From Roseovarius pacificus (GTDB taxonomy: Bacteria > Pseudomonadota > Alphaproteobacteria > Rhodobacterales > Rhodobacteraceae), in the NCBI RefSeq assembly GCF_900142665.1, contig NZ_FRBR01000001.1:496001-560000 (forward strand): a stretch of DNA of 64,000 nt. Direction: 5' to 3'. Below, piece after piece: positions 56,990-64,000 of this stretch. The position numbers and the translations under genes are program-made. The notes under the pieces were generated by a model. The model was not told where the DNA came from. It saw only the letters and a program-made list of their open reading frames with translations, and searched no databases. Numbering within the stretch: position 1 is the first letter of the stretch; every line of letters begins with the position of its first letter.

Positions 56990-57022
56990 CTTCATCTTTC
57001 CCCAAATACTCCCGCCGGAGGC
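56990..57022 (-). repeat. Dispersed element downstream of the NPD gene
   Basis: On the minus strand GCCTCCGGCGGGAGTATTTGGGGAAAGATGAAG contains a CCTCCGGCGGGAG dyad and then TATTTGGGGAAAGATGAA. The second half matches the element after lpdA (TATTTCGGGCAAGAAGAA). Both lie 3' of minus-strand genes. From memory this is a common intergenic sequence in Rhodobacteraceae. Confidence 0.7.
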
Positions 57023-57072
57023 ATCATGCGTCGGCCCCGAACGGACCGGCATCAGGATAGGCAGAGGGCACG

Positions 57073-58035
57073 TCACCACTTGCCCAAGGCCTCCTGCGCC
57101 TCTGCGACCATACGCACGACGATCTCGCCCGCCGGTCGCACCTCATGGATCAGGCCAACGGCCTCACCGGCAATGCCCGGCGCACCCGCCGCATCCCCAT
57201 CGGCCACAGCCCTGGCATACCCCGCCTGCGCCTGCGCCGACGCGGGACCACCCGGCACGCCCTGCCAGTGATCGGTCCAGGCGTTGCGAAGCGTGCGGAT
57301 CGTATATGGCTCGGGCCATTTCAGCCCCCGTGCGATATCCGGCAGGGACGAGCGCAACGTGCGATCCCCATCCGCATCCAATGCCGCACGGCGGAATCCC
57401 GGCGCGACAAGCGCCTCGTCGCTGGCCCAGAACCGGGTGCCCACCAGCACCCCGTCGGCGCCCAGCATCAGCGCCGCCGCCAATCCCCGGCCATCGGCAA
57501 TGCCCCCGGCGGCCAGCACAAGCGCACGCGCGCCCACCGCATCCACCACCTCGGGCACAAGGCTGAACGTGCCGCGCGATGCGCCATGGCCGCCGGCCTC
57601 GCTCCCTTGCGCGACGATCACATCGGCCCCGGCCTGTGCAGCATCGCGTGCGCCCTGTACCGTCTGAACCTGCACGAATACCGGCACAGCTGCGGCTTGC
57701 GCGCGTTCGGCAAAGGGCGACAGATCGCCAAATGACAGGAACACCGCCGCAGGCTTGCGGGCAAGCACGGCATCGAACAGCCCCGGTGCTTCCGCCTCGC
57801 GCTCGGCCAGGGCCCAGGTGATAAATCCACAGCCCACCGCCCCATTCCCGGCCTCGGAAAACTGCTCATCGATCCAGTCGGCATCGCAATAGCCCCCGCC
57901 GATGAACCCAAGCCCCCCGGCCCCGCTGACCGCAGCCGCCAGACGCCCGCCCGCAGCCATCGCCATAGGGGCCGACACGATCGGAGCGTCCAGACCGAAC
58001 CGCTCGGTCAATCGGGTTGTAAAAACTGCGCTCAT
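57073..58035 (-). CDS. Nitronate-monooxygenase-like flavoprotein
   Basis: The 320-residue TIM-barrel FMN protein belongs to the 2-nitropropane dioxygenase/NMO group: APIVSAPMAMAAGGRLAAAV, GSEAGGHGASRGTF (catalytic-type His region) and GADGVLVGTRFWAS. AGGACAGGTG precedes the ATG at 58035. It sits between mccB and mccA with gaps of 39 and 117 bases. Its substrate is unknown, and family names are often wrong for this group; a dehydrogenase or isomerase role on enoyl-CoA is also conceivable. Confidence 0.88.
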   Translation of the reverse strand: MSAVFTTRLTERFGLDAPIVSAPMAMAAGGRLAAAVSGAGGLGFIGGGYCDADWIDEQFSEAGNGAVGCGFITWALAEREAEAPGLFDAVLARKPAAVFLSFGDLSPFAERAQAAAVPVFVQVQTVQGARDAAQAGADVIVAQGSEAGGHGASRGTFSLVPEVVDAVGARALVLAAGGIADGRGLAAALMLGADGVLVGTRFWASDEALVAPGFRRAALDADGDRTLRSSLPDIARGLKWPEPYTIRTLRNAWTDHWQGVPGGPASAQAQAGYARAVADGDAAGAPGIAGEAVGLIHEVRPAGEIVVRMVAEAQEALGKW

Positions 58036-58074
58036 GTCACCTGTCCTGTTGCATCCACTGAGAGCCATGCCCGA

Positions 58075-59679
58075 TTACATACGGAACACACCAAACCGGG
58101 TTTCGTCGATAGGCGCGCACAGCGCAGCGCTCAGGCTCAGCGCCAGAACCTCGCGCGATTTGCGCGGATCGACGATCCCGTCATCCCACAGCCGCGCCGA
58201 GGCGTATAGAGGGTGCGACTGGCGCTCGAACATCTCGATGGTGGGACGCTTGAACTCGGCCTCTTCCTCGGCGGACCATGCGCCCCCCTTGCGCTCGATC
58301 GCGTCGCGCCTGACCGTGGCCAGCACACCCGCCGCCTGTTCGCCGCCCATCACGCTGATCCGGCTGTTGGGCCATGACCACATGAAGCGCGGCTGATAAG
58401 CCCGCCCGGACATGCCGTAATTCCCTGCCCCGAACGAGCCGCCGACCACCATGGTCACCTTGGGTACGCGGGTCGTCGCCACCGCCGTCACCATCTTGGC
58501 ACCGTGGCGCGCGATGCCCTCGTTTTCGTATTTCCGGCCCACCATGAAGCCGGTGATGTTTTGCAGGAACAACAGCGGGATCTTGCGCTGGCTGCACAAT
58601 TCCACGAAATGCGCGCCCTTCTGCGCGGCCTCCGAGAACAACACGCCGTTATTGGCCACGATCCCCACCGGACAGCCCTTGAGATGCGCGAACCCGCATA
58701 CCAGCGTTTCCCCGAACCGCGCCTTGAACTCGTCAAAACGCGATCCATCCACCAGCCGCGCGATGACCTCGCGAATATCGTAGGGCGTGCGCAGATCGGC
58801 AGGCACGACGCCCAGCAATTCGTCGGGATCATAGGCCGGGTCTTCGGGGCTGGCCCAATCGACCGTCGCGGGTTTCACCCGGTTCAGACCGGCCACCGCC
58901 CGGCGCGCAAGGGCCAGCGCATGCGCGTCATCCTCGGCCAGATAATCGGCAACGCCCGACAGGCGCGTATGCACGTCGCCGCCGCCCAGATCCTCGGCTG
59001 TCACGACCTCGCCCGTCGCGGCCTTGACCAGCGGCGGACCGGCCAGAAAGATCGTTCCCTGATCCTTGACGATGATGGTCACATCCGACATCGCCGGAAC
59101 ATAGGCCCCGCCTGCGGTGCAGGACCCCATCACCACCGCGATTTGCGGAATTCCCTTGGCGGACATATTGGCCTGATTGTAGAAGATGCGCCCGAAATGA
59201 TCCCGGTCGGGGAAAACCTCATCCTGATTGGGCAGGTTCGCACCGCCCGAATCCACCAGGTAGATACAGGGCAGATTGCATTCTTCGGCGATTTCCTGAG
59301 CGCGCAGGTGCTTCTTGACCGTCATCGGGTAATAGGTGCCGCCTTTGACCGTGGCATCGTTGCACACGATCATGCATTCCAGCCCCTGCACCCGGCCGAT
59401 TCCCGCAATCACCCCGGCACAAGGCGCTGCGCCATCGTACAGGCCATGCGCCGCGGTGGCCCCGACTTCGAGGAACGGTGAGCCGGGGTCCAGAAGGTTG
59501 GCCACCCGTTCGCGAGGCAGCATCTTGCCACGGCTCAAATGGCGCTCGCGAGCCGCCTCGCCCCCGCCCGCTGCGGCCAGCGCCGCAGCCTCTTCCACCA
59601 CGCGGATCGCTTCAAGATGACCGTCGCGATTGGCCTGAAACTCGGCTGACGACGGAATTGCCTTGGACTGAAGCTTCAT
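58075..59679 (-). CDS. liuB: Methylcrotonyl-CoA carboxylase, carboxyltransferase subunit
   Basis: The 534-residue beta subunit moves CO2 from biotin to 3-methylcrotonyl-CoA, giving 3-methylglutaconyl-CoA. It has [52 protein letters not shown] and the C-terminal [19 protein letters not shown], and the normal full length. It is separated from the synthetase gene by plus-strand ompW. Confidence 0.96.
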   Translation of the reverse strand: MKLQSKAIPSSAEFQANRDGHLEAIRVVEEAAALAAAGGGEAARERHLSRGKMLPRERVANLLDPGSPFLEVGATAAHGLYDGAAPCAGVIAGIGRVQGLECMIVCNDATVKGGTYYPMTVKKHLRAQEIAEECNLPCIYLVDSGGANLPNQDEVFPDRDHFGRIFYNQANMSAKGIPQIAVVMGSCTAGGAYVPAMSDVTIIVKDQGTIFLAGPPLVKAATGEVVTAEDLGGGDVHTRLSGVADYLAEDDAHALALARRAVAGLNRVKPATVDWASPEDPAYDPDELLGVVPADLRTPYDIREVIARLVDGSRFDEFKARFGETLVCGFAHLKGCPVGIVANNGVLFSEAAQKGAHFVELCSQRKIPLLFLQNITGFMVGRKYENEGIARHGAKMVTAVATTRVPKVTMVVGGSFGAGNYGMSGRAYQPRFMWSWPNSRISVMGGEQAAGVLATVRRDAIERKGGAWSAEEEAEFKRPTIEMFERQSHPLYASARLWDDGIVDPRKSREVLALSLSAALCAPIDETRFGVFRM

Positions 59680-59762
59680 GTTGCCCCCCAGAGTGGTCGG
59701 GGCCGGTATAAAACCGCCCCGAATGTTGCATTAATGCCGCATCGCGGCGAGCGTTTCGCAAT

Positions 59763-59776
59763 TTGACCTGAATCAA
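59763..59776. promoter_or_regulatory. FNR-type box upstream of ompW
   Basis: TTGACCTGAATCAA matches the FNR/FnrL consensus (TTGAY-N4-ATCAA) and is centred about 65 bases before the ompW start. Its other side faces mccB. Confidence 0.75.
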
Positions 59777-59834
59777 TGAGAAATTGCCGGGCGGCCACCA
59801 TGTTCGCGAGCACTCGCATAGGAATGGAAAGACC

Positions 59835-60449
59835 ATGAAAAAGATCACCGCATTTACACTCGCAACCGCCCTGGCCACGGCCGCCGCACCGGCGCTGGCG
59901 CAGGAACAAGGTGATATGACTCTCGGCTTCGGCCTCGCCGCGGTGATGCCCGCCGACAAAACCAACACCACGCTGGCCGGAGACCTCAGCGTCGACGACA
60001 ACGTGCGCCCGACCCTGACCTTCGAATACTTCGTCGCGGACAATATCGGCGTCGAAGTTCTGGCGGCATGGCCGTTCGAACACACCGTCAGCCACCCGAC
60101 GCTTGGCAATATCGTCAAAACCAAGCACCTGCCGCCGACGATCTCGGTCAACTATCACTTCACCAACAAATCGTCGGTCACGCCCTTCGTGGGTGTCGGT
60201 GTGAACTACACCACCTTCTGGGACGACAATGCCATCGGCCTGCTGACCGGCACCCCCGTCAGCCTCGATGACAGCTGGGGCATCGCCCTGCATGCCGGTC
60301 TGGACTTCAAACTGACCGAGCGTTCCTCGCTGCGCACCGACATTCGCTGGATCGACATCGACACCGACGTGACCGTCGGCGGCTCCGATATCGGCACCGT
60401 CTCGATCGACCCGCTGATTGTCGGCGTTTCCTACGTGATGAAGTTCTGA
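59835..60449 (+). CDS. ompW: OmpW-family outer-membrane protein
   Basis: The 204-residue protein has a signal peptide (MKKITAFTLATALATAAAPALA) and an eight-strand beta-barrel pattern with FEYFVADNIGVEVLAAWPF, LPPTISVNYHF, TPFVGVGVNYTTFW and the final PLIVGVSYVMKF ending in an aromatic residue. OmpW forms a hydrophobic channel. The ATG at 59835 has GGAAAGACC upstream. It is a plus-strand insertion in the leucine string. The FNR-type box agrees with oxygen control of ompW known in enterics. Confidence 0.93.
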   Translation: MKKITAFTLATALATAAAPALAQEQGDMTLGFGLAAVMPADKTNTTLAGDLSVDDNVRPTLTFEYFVADNIGVEVLAAWPFEHTVSHPTLGNIVKTKHLPPTISVNYHFTNKSSVTPFVGVGVNYTTFWDDNAIGLLTGTPVSLDDSWGIALHAGLDFKLTERSSLRTDIRWIDIDTDVTVGGSDIGTVSIDPLIVGVSYVMKF

Positions 60450-60473
60450 TCCATATCGGGACAGTGAAGTCAG

Positions 60474-60497
60474 GGGGCCGGCCATTGCGCCGGCCCC
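60474..60497. terminator. Terminator between ompW and the synthetase gene
   Basis: A perfect 9-bp stem GGGGCCGGC/GCCGGCCCC with loop CATTGC is followed by TTTCAC on the plus strand and by CCTGACTT on the minus strand. It serves the convergent ends. Confidence 0.8.
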
Positions 60498-60523
60498 TTT
60501 CACTATATGCATGAGCCAAGCCA

Positions 60524-62083
60524 TCATGACGTGGCCTCGGCGGTTGCGCGCGCTTTCAGTTCGCGCCGGATCACCTTGCCGGTCACGGTCATCGGCAAGG
60601 CGTCGAGAAACCCGACCTCACGCGGGTAGGAATAGCTCGCCAACCGCGCCTTGACGAAGCCCTGCAACTCCTCCGCCAATTCGTCGGACGGCGCGACACC
60701 CGGTTTCAGCACCACATAAGCCTTGACGATCTCGGTGCGCAGCGGATCGGGCTTGCCCACTACGCCCACCGTCGCCACGGCCTCGTGCTGCAACAGGCAA
60801 TCCTCGATCTCGGCGGGGCCGATGCGATAGCCCGCGCTGGTGATCACATCGTCATCACGCCCCACGAACCGCAAATAGCCATCGTCCCACACCCCGCGAT
60901 CCCCGGTCAGCATCCACGCGCCCCGGAACTTAGCCGCTGTCTCGTCGGGTTTGTTCCAGTAACCCAGCATCATGCTGGCCGCGCCGCGACGCACAGCGAT
61001 GTCACCTTCGCCATCCGTTTCCTCGCCGCTGTCGTCAATCACGCCGATCCCGAACCCCGGCGCCGGTTTCCCGATACACCCCGGACGCGGCGGAAACAGC
61101 TGGTTGCAGGAACTGGCCACCATGTTGCATTCGGTCTGGCCGTAAAATTCGTTGATCGTCACGCCAAAGGCCTGCCGCCCCCATTCCAGCATCTCGGCCC
61201 CAAGGGGCTCGCCGCCGCTGGCGATACTGCGCAGGCCCGCGATATGCTGATCGGCCGCCTTGAGCATGCGCAGCGCCGTGGGTGGGAAGAACACGTTGCG
61301 CACCCCGCCCTCGCGCACGATCCGCGCGCAATCCTCGGGCGTGAACTTGGGCAGGCGCGCGGCCACCACCGGCACCCCAAGCGCCAGCCCCGGCATCAAT
61401 ACATCGAACAGCCCTCCGATCCAGGCCCAATCCGCAGGCGTCCACAGGCAATCGCCCGGCTGCCCCAGGAAATCGTGGCTCATCTCGACACCGGGCAAAT
61501 GCCCCGTCAGAACGCGATGTCCGTGCAGCGCCCCCTTGGGGCTGCCCGTGGTGCCGCTGGTATAGATCAGCACCGCCGGATCTTCCGGCCCGGTTTCGAC
61601 CGGCTCCAGCGGGGCCACGTCCAACGCCAATTCTTCGGAGATCAACGGCGCGGCCCCCGCGATCCCGTACAGCATCCCCGCGCCCTCGGCATCGCAGATC
61701 ACCCACGCCGCCCCGGCATCGCCGACCCGGCTGGCCAGCGCATCGTGACGAAACAGCTTGAACAGAGGGATCGACACCGCACCGATCTTCCAGATCGCCA
61801 CATGCGCGGCCACGCACCACGCATCCTGACTGCGCAAGACGCCCACACGATCGCCGCGCCTGACCCCACGGGCCAGCAGATCGCGCGCCAGACCGTCCGA
61901 CAGGCGTTTAAGCTCGCCATAGGGGGTCTCCCGACGCCCCTGCGTCAGGTCGATGACCGCCACCCGGTCCGGCTGATCCGCCGCCCAATCGTCGCAGACC
62001 TGCGCGGCCATGTTCAACCGCCCGGGCAAGTTCCAGCGGAACTTGCCGGTCAGCACGTCATAGCTGTCACCCCGGCTCAACAT
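60524..62083 (-). CDS. AMP-binding acyl-CoA synthetase (ACSM-like)
   Basis: The 519-residue enzyme activates a carboxylic acid via acyl-AMP. VLIYTSGTTGSPKGALHGHR is the P-loop, EFYGQTECN the A5 motif, LTGDRGVWDDGYLRFVGRDDDVI the hinge, and the catalytic Lys is in TVTGKVIRREL near the C-terminus. Length and motifs are those of medium-chain/ACSM-type synthetases rather than acetoacetyl-CoA synthetase. It lies 16 bases after the LprI-like gene in the leucine string. Isovalerate or another branched acid is a reasonable substrate, but this is inference. Confidence 0.88.
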   Translation of the reverse strand: MLSRGDSYDVLTGKFRWNLPGRLNMAAQVCDDWAADQPDRVAVIDLTQGRRETPYGELKRLSDGLARDLLARGVRRGDRVGVLRSQDAWCVAAHVAIWKIGAVSIPLFKLFRHDALASRVGDAGAAWVICDAEGAGMLYGIAGAAPLISEELALDVAPLEPVETGPEDPAVLIYTSGTTGSPKGALHGHRVLTGHLPGVEMSHDFLGQPGDCLWTPADWAWIGGLFDVLMPGLALGVPVVAARLPKFTPEDCARIVREGGVRNVFFPPTALRMLKAADQHIAGLRSIASGGEPLGAEMLEWGRQAFGVTINEFYGQTECNMVASSCNQLFPPRPGCIGKPAPGFGIGVIDDSGEETDGEGDIAVRRGAASMMLGYWNKPDETAAKFRGAWMLTGDRGVWDDGYLRFVGRDDDVITSAGYRIGPAEIEDCLLQHEAVATVGVVGKPDPLRTEIVKAYVVLKPGVAPSDELAEELQGFVKARLASYSYPREVGFLDALPMTVTGKVIRRELKARATAEATS

Positions 62084-62099
62084 GGCCGCCCCGGCGATT

Positions 62100-62561
62100 C
62101 TATTCGTTCAGCGCGTAATAGAACTCCACCGCCCGTTTTGCCGTCAGGTCGCGTTGGCATTCCGCACCGTAGATCACCCGGATCGACCCGCCTCCGGCGG
62201 AATCGTAGGCGCGCTGACATTCGGCATCCCGCTCCTTGATCCATTGCCGTTGAACGGCCAATAGCTGATCCCAGTTGCCGTTGGCCTGCGCCCGCGCCTT
62301 CATGGGCTTCCACCAGGCATTGAGCAGATGGTCCCACGCTGCCGTTTCGCGCATGATGCATTCGGCGATTTCTATGGTTGTCTTGCTGCGGCATGCACCG
62401 TCGATGATTCCGACACATCCGCCGATCACCCTCTCCTGCGGAGCCCCTTTCGAATAGTTGCGAACGCAGTCCTCGATCTGTGCGACATCCGACCGGCTGG
62501 CGGATTGAGCATGAGAAATTGCAGGTAAAATCAAAGTGAAAAGCAGTGCGATCCAGCGCAT
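62100..62561 (-). CDS. LprI-like (DUF1311) exported protein
   Basis: The 153-residue protein has a signal peptide (MRWIALLFTLILPAISHA) and the DUF1311/LprI pattern of spaced cysteines with CIMRETAAWDHLLNAWWKPMK, LLAVQRQWIKERDAECQRAY and YGAECQRDLTAKRAVE. Family members such as LprI inhibit host lysozyme in mycobacteria, but most have unknown roles. It lies between ivd and the synthetase gene, 81 bases after ivd. The ATG at 62561 gives the usual signal peptide. Confidence 0.85.
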   Translation of the reverse strand: MRWIALLFTLILPAISHAQSASRSDVAQIEDCVRNYSKGAPQERVIGGCVGIIDGACRSKTTIEIAECIMRETAAWDHLLNAWWKPMKARAQANGNWDQLLAVQRQWIKERDAECQRAYDSAGGGSIRVIYGAECQRDLTAKRAVEFYYALNE

Positions 62562-62642
62562 GGCACCCCCCATAACAATGCGGCACGACAGGTGCCACAC
62601 TATCACGGATCGCCCCGGACGCACAGATGCGGCCAGAATGGT

Positions 62643-63806
62643 TCACCCCATGGCTCCCATCAATTCGCGCCCCACCAGCATCCGGCGGATTTCCGAGGTG
62701 CCCGCCCCGATTTCCATCAGCTTGGCGTCGCGGAAAATCCGCGCCACCGGCGCATCGTTCAGAAATCCGGCCCCGCCCATGGCCTGCACCGCCTGATGCG
62801 CCTGCACCATGGCCTGCTCGCTGGCATATAGACAGCACGCCGCGGCATCCTGACGGGTAACATCGCCCCGGTCGCAGGATTTGGCGACCTCGTACACATA
62901 AGCCCGCGCAGAATTCATCGCCGTATACATATCGGCAATCTTGCCCTGCATCAGTTGGAAATTCCCGATGGGCTGCCCGAACTGTTTGCGCTCGGCCATG
63001 TAGGGCATGATCTCGTCCAGACAGGCGGCCATGATCCCCGTGCCGATGCCCGCCAGAACGACGCGCTCGTAATCCAGCCCCGACATCAACACGCGCACGC
63101 CCTTGCCCTCTTCGCCGAGAATGTTCTCGAACGGGACTTCGACATCGTCAAAGATCAACTCGGCGGTGTTGCTGCCGCGCATCCCCAGCTTGTCGAAATG
63201 CGGGCTGGTCGAGAACCCCTTCATGCTTTTCTCGATCAGAAAGGCCGTAATCCCCCTGGACCCGGCTTCGGGATCGGTCTTGGCATAGACCACCAGCGTG
63301 TCGGCATCCGGTCCGTTGGTGATCCAGTACTTGTTGCCGTTCAGCTTGTAATGGTCATTGCGCTTTTCGGCGCGCAGCTTCATCGACACCACATCGCTGC
63401 CCGCCCCCGCCTCGGACATGGCCAGGGCGCCCACATGCTCGCCACTGACCAGCTTGGGCAGGTATTGCGCCTTCTGCTCGTCACTGCCGTTCAGCTTGAT
63501 CTGGTTCACGCACAGGTTCGAATGCGCCCCGTAGCTGAGCGACACCGAGGCCGAGGCGCGCGCGATCTCTTCGACCGCGATCACATGCGCCAGGTACGAC
63601 ATGCCCGCACCGCCATACTCTTCGGGTACCGTAATGCCCAACAGGCCCAACTCGCCCATTTCTTTCCACAGATCGTTGGGAAAAGCGTTGGATTGATCCA
63701 CCTCCGCCGCCATCGGCTTGACGCGCTCCTGCGCCCATCTGTGAACCATGTCCCGAAGGGCGTTCACATCCTCCCCCAGGTCGTATTGCATCACCGCGTT
63801 GAACAT
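62643..63806 (-). CDS. ivd: Isovaleryl-CoA dehydrogenase
   Basis: The 387-residue flavoenzyme oxidises isovaleryl-CoA to 3-methylcrotonyl-CoA. The catalytic Glu is in [11 protein letters not shown] (Glu247), the place specific to isovaleryl-CoA dehydrogenase. The usual C-terminal Glu is replaced by Gly in [12 protein letters not shown], confirming the subtype. [19 protein letters not shown] is the FAD region. GGGAGGCAAGGCGG precedes the ATG at 63806. It is the first gene of the leucine string. Confidence 0.95.
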   Translation of the reverse strand: MFNAVMQYDLGEDVNALRDMVHRWAQERVKPMAAEVDQSNAFPNDLWKEMGELGLLGITVPEEYGGAGMSYLAHVIAVEEIARASASVSLSYGAHSNLCVNQIKLNGSDEQKAQYLPKLVSGEHVGALAMSEAGAGSDVVSMKLRAEKRNDHYKLNGNKYWITNGPDADTLVVYAKTDPEAGSRGITAFLIEKSMKGFSTSPHFDKLGMRGSNTAELIFDDVEVPFENILGEEGKGVRVLMSGLDYERVVLAGIGTGIMAACLDEIMPYMAERKQFGQPIGNFQLMQGKIADMYTAMNSARAYVYEVAKSCDRGDVTRQDAAACCLYASEQAMVQAHQAVQAMGGAGFLNDAPVARIFRDAKLMEIGAGTSEIRRMLVGRELMGAMG

Positions 63807-63835
63807 CCGCCTTGCCTCCCGCTTCCGGCATTTAT

Positions 63836-63849
63836 TGAACACTTGTTCA
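63836..63849. promoter_or_regulatory. Operator-like dyad upstream of ivd
   Basis: TGAACACTTGTTCA has perfect 5-base outer arms around a 4-base centre and lies 30 bases before the ivd start, where a repressor could block the promoter. A related dyad lies at 7976 before the valine operon. Confidence 0.65.
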
Positions 63850-63928
63850 TTTATAGGCGCAAGAGTCGAGTCGGGTCAATCCCATCGTGGCGTCCGGCCA
63901 GTTAACCCTGGCCGATCCGACCCCGCGC

Positions 63929-63972
63929 ACCGACGCGATACCGATGCATTACCGACGTGATACCGACACGGC
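63929..63972 (+). repeat. Second four-unit 11-bp phased repeat array
   Basis: ACCGA starts at 63929, 63940, 63951 and 63962, exactly 11 bases apart: ACCGACGCGAT, ACCGATGCATT, ACCGACGTGAT, ACCGACACGGC. The first unit is identical to the first unit at 7861, and GGTTTT...TGTTAA follows at 63981-63997. It reads away from ivd, so it may serve a rightward gene outside the window as well as, or instead of, ivd. Confidence 0.85.
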
Positions 63973-64000
63973 GATTTTGGGGTTTTGACCTTGTTAACAA

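Noticed and set aside
60524-62083. Naming the synthetase acetoacetyl-CoA synthetase from its leucine context
   Set aside because: At 519 residues it is too short and carries ACSM-type motifs.

Overview
This window looks like a chromosome segment from an alphaproteobacterium of the Rhodobacteraceae (Roseobacter/Rhodobacter group). The DNA is GC-rich. The complex I operon is studded with small extra genes of the kind seen in that family. A LexA box of the alphaproteobacterial GTTC-N7-GTTC type precedes uvrA, and FNR-type TTGAY-N4-ATCAW boxes occur. I saw no rRNA or tRNA genes, CRISPR array, prophage or insertion sequence. Gene density is high and no gene-free stretch exceeds 300 bases.

Layout. 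Bases 1-2835 hold the end of a PepSY-like repeat protein, a 47-codon gene, gap behind a LacI-type palindrome, coaD and a two-CBS protein. Bases 2896-11082 hold the distal valine pathway in two blocks. The first is a LysR regulator divergent from mmsA. The second is an operon of an acyl-CoA dehydrogenase (probably isobutyryl-CoA), a 3-hydroxyisobutyryl-CoA hydrolase and mmsB. A Hint-domain protein and a GCS2-type ligase sit between the blocks. Bases 11155-33339 are mainly housekeeping: DUF2892 and RcnB-like small proteins, LexA-controlled uvrA, a methyltransferase, lpdA, a DUF924 protein, an AsmA-like/queA/MFS operon, a peroxiredoxin and ferritin-like pair, an M23 peptidase/bactofilin pair, a glycosyltransferase, a DEAD-box helicase, and rnJ-coaX-birA downstream of nuo.

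Bases 33432-52401 are one long minus-strand nuoA-N operon encoding all 14 complex I subunits, with nine extra genes interleaved: small membrane proteins, lipoproteins, DUF5333 and DUF5337 proteins, a methyltransferase-like protein, a carboxymuconolactone-decarboxylase-like protein, and an HHH-domain membrane protein. The C-terminal domain of that last protein is paralogous to an extension fused to NuoE. Bases 52666-63806 are the leucine/isovalerate pathway on the minus strand: ivd, an acyl-CoA synthetase, mccB, a nitronate-monooxygenase-like protein, mccA, a GST, HMG-CoA lyase and methylglutaconyl-CoA hydratase. A plus-strand ompW with its own FNR-type box interrupts it.

The most notable unexplained signal is regulatory. 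A four-unit, exactly 11-bp phased direct repeat (ACCGA-N6) lies upstream of the valine operon (7861-7904). A near copy lies upstream of the leucine cluster at the right edge (63929-63972). Related dyads (TNAACAC-NN-GTTCA) lie close to the start codon of both operons. I found no convincing new defence or mobile system; most of the window is ordinary metabolism.
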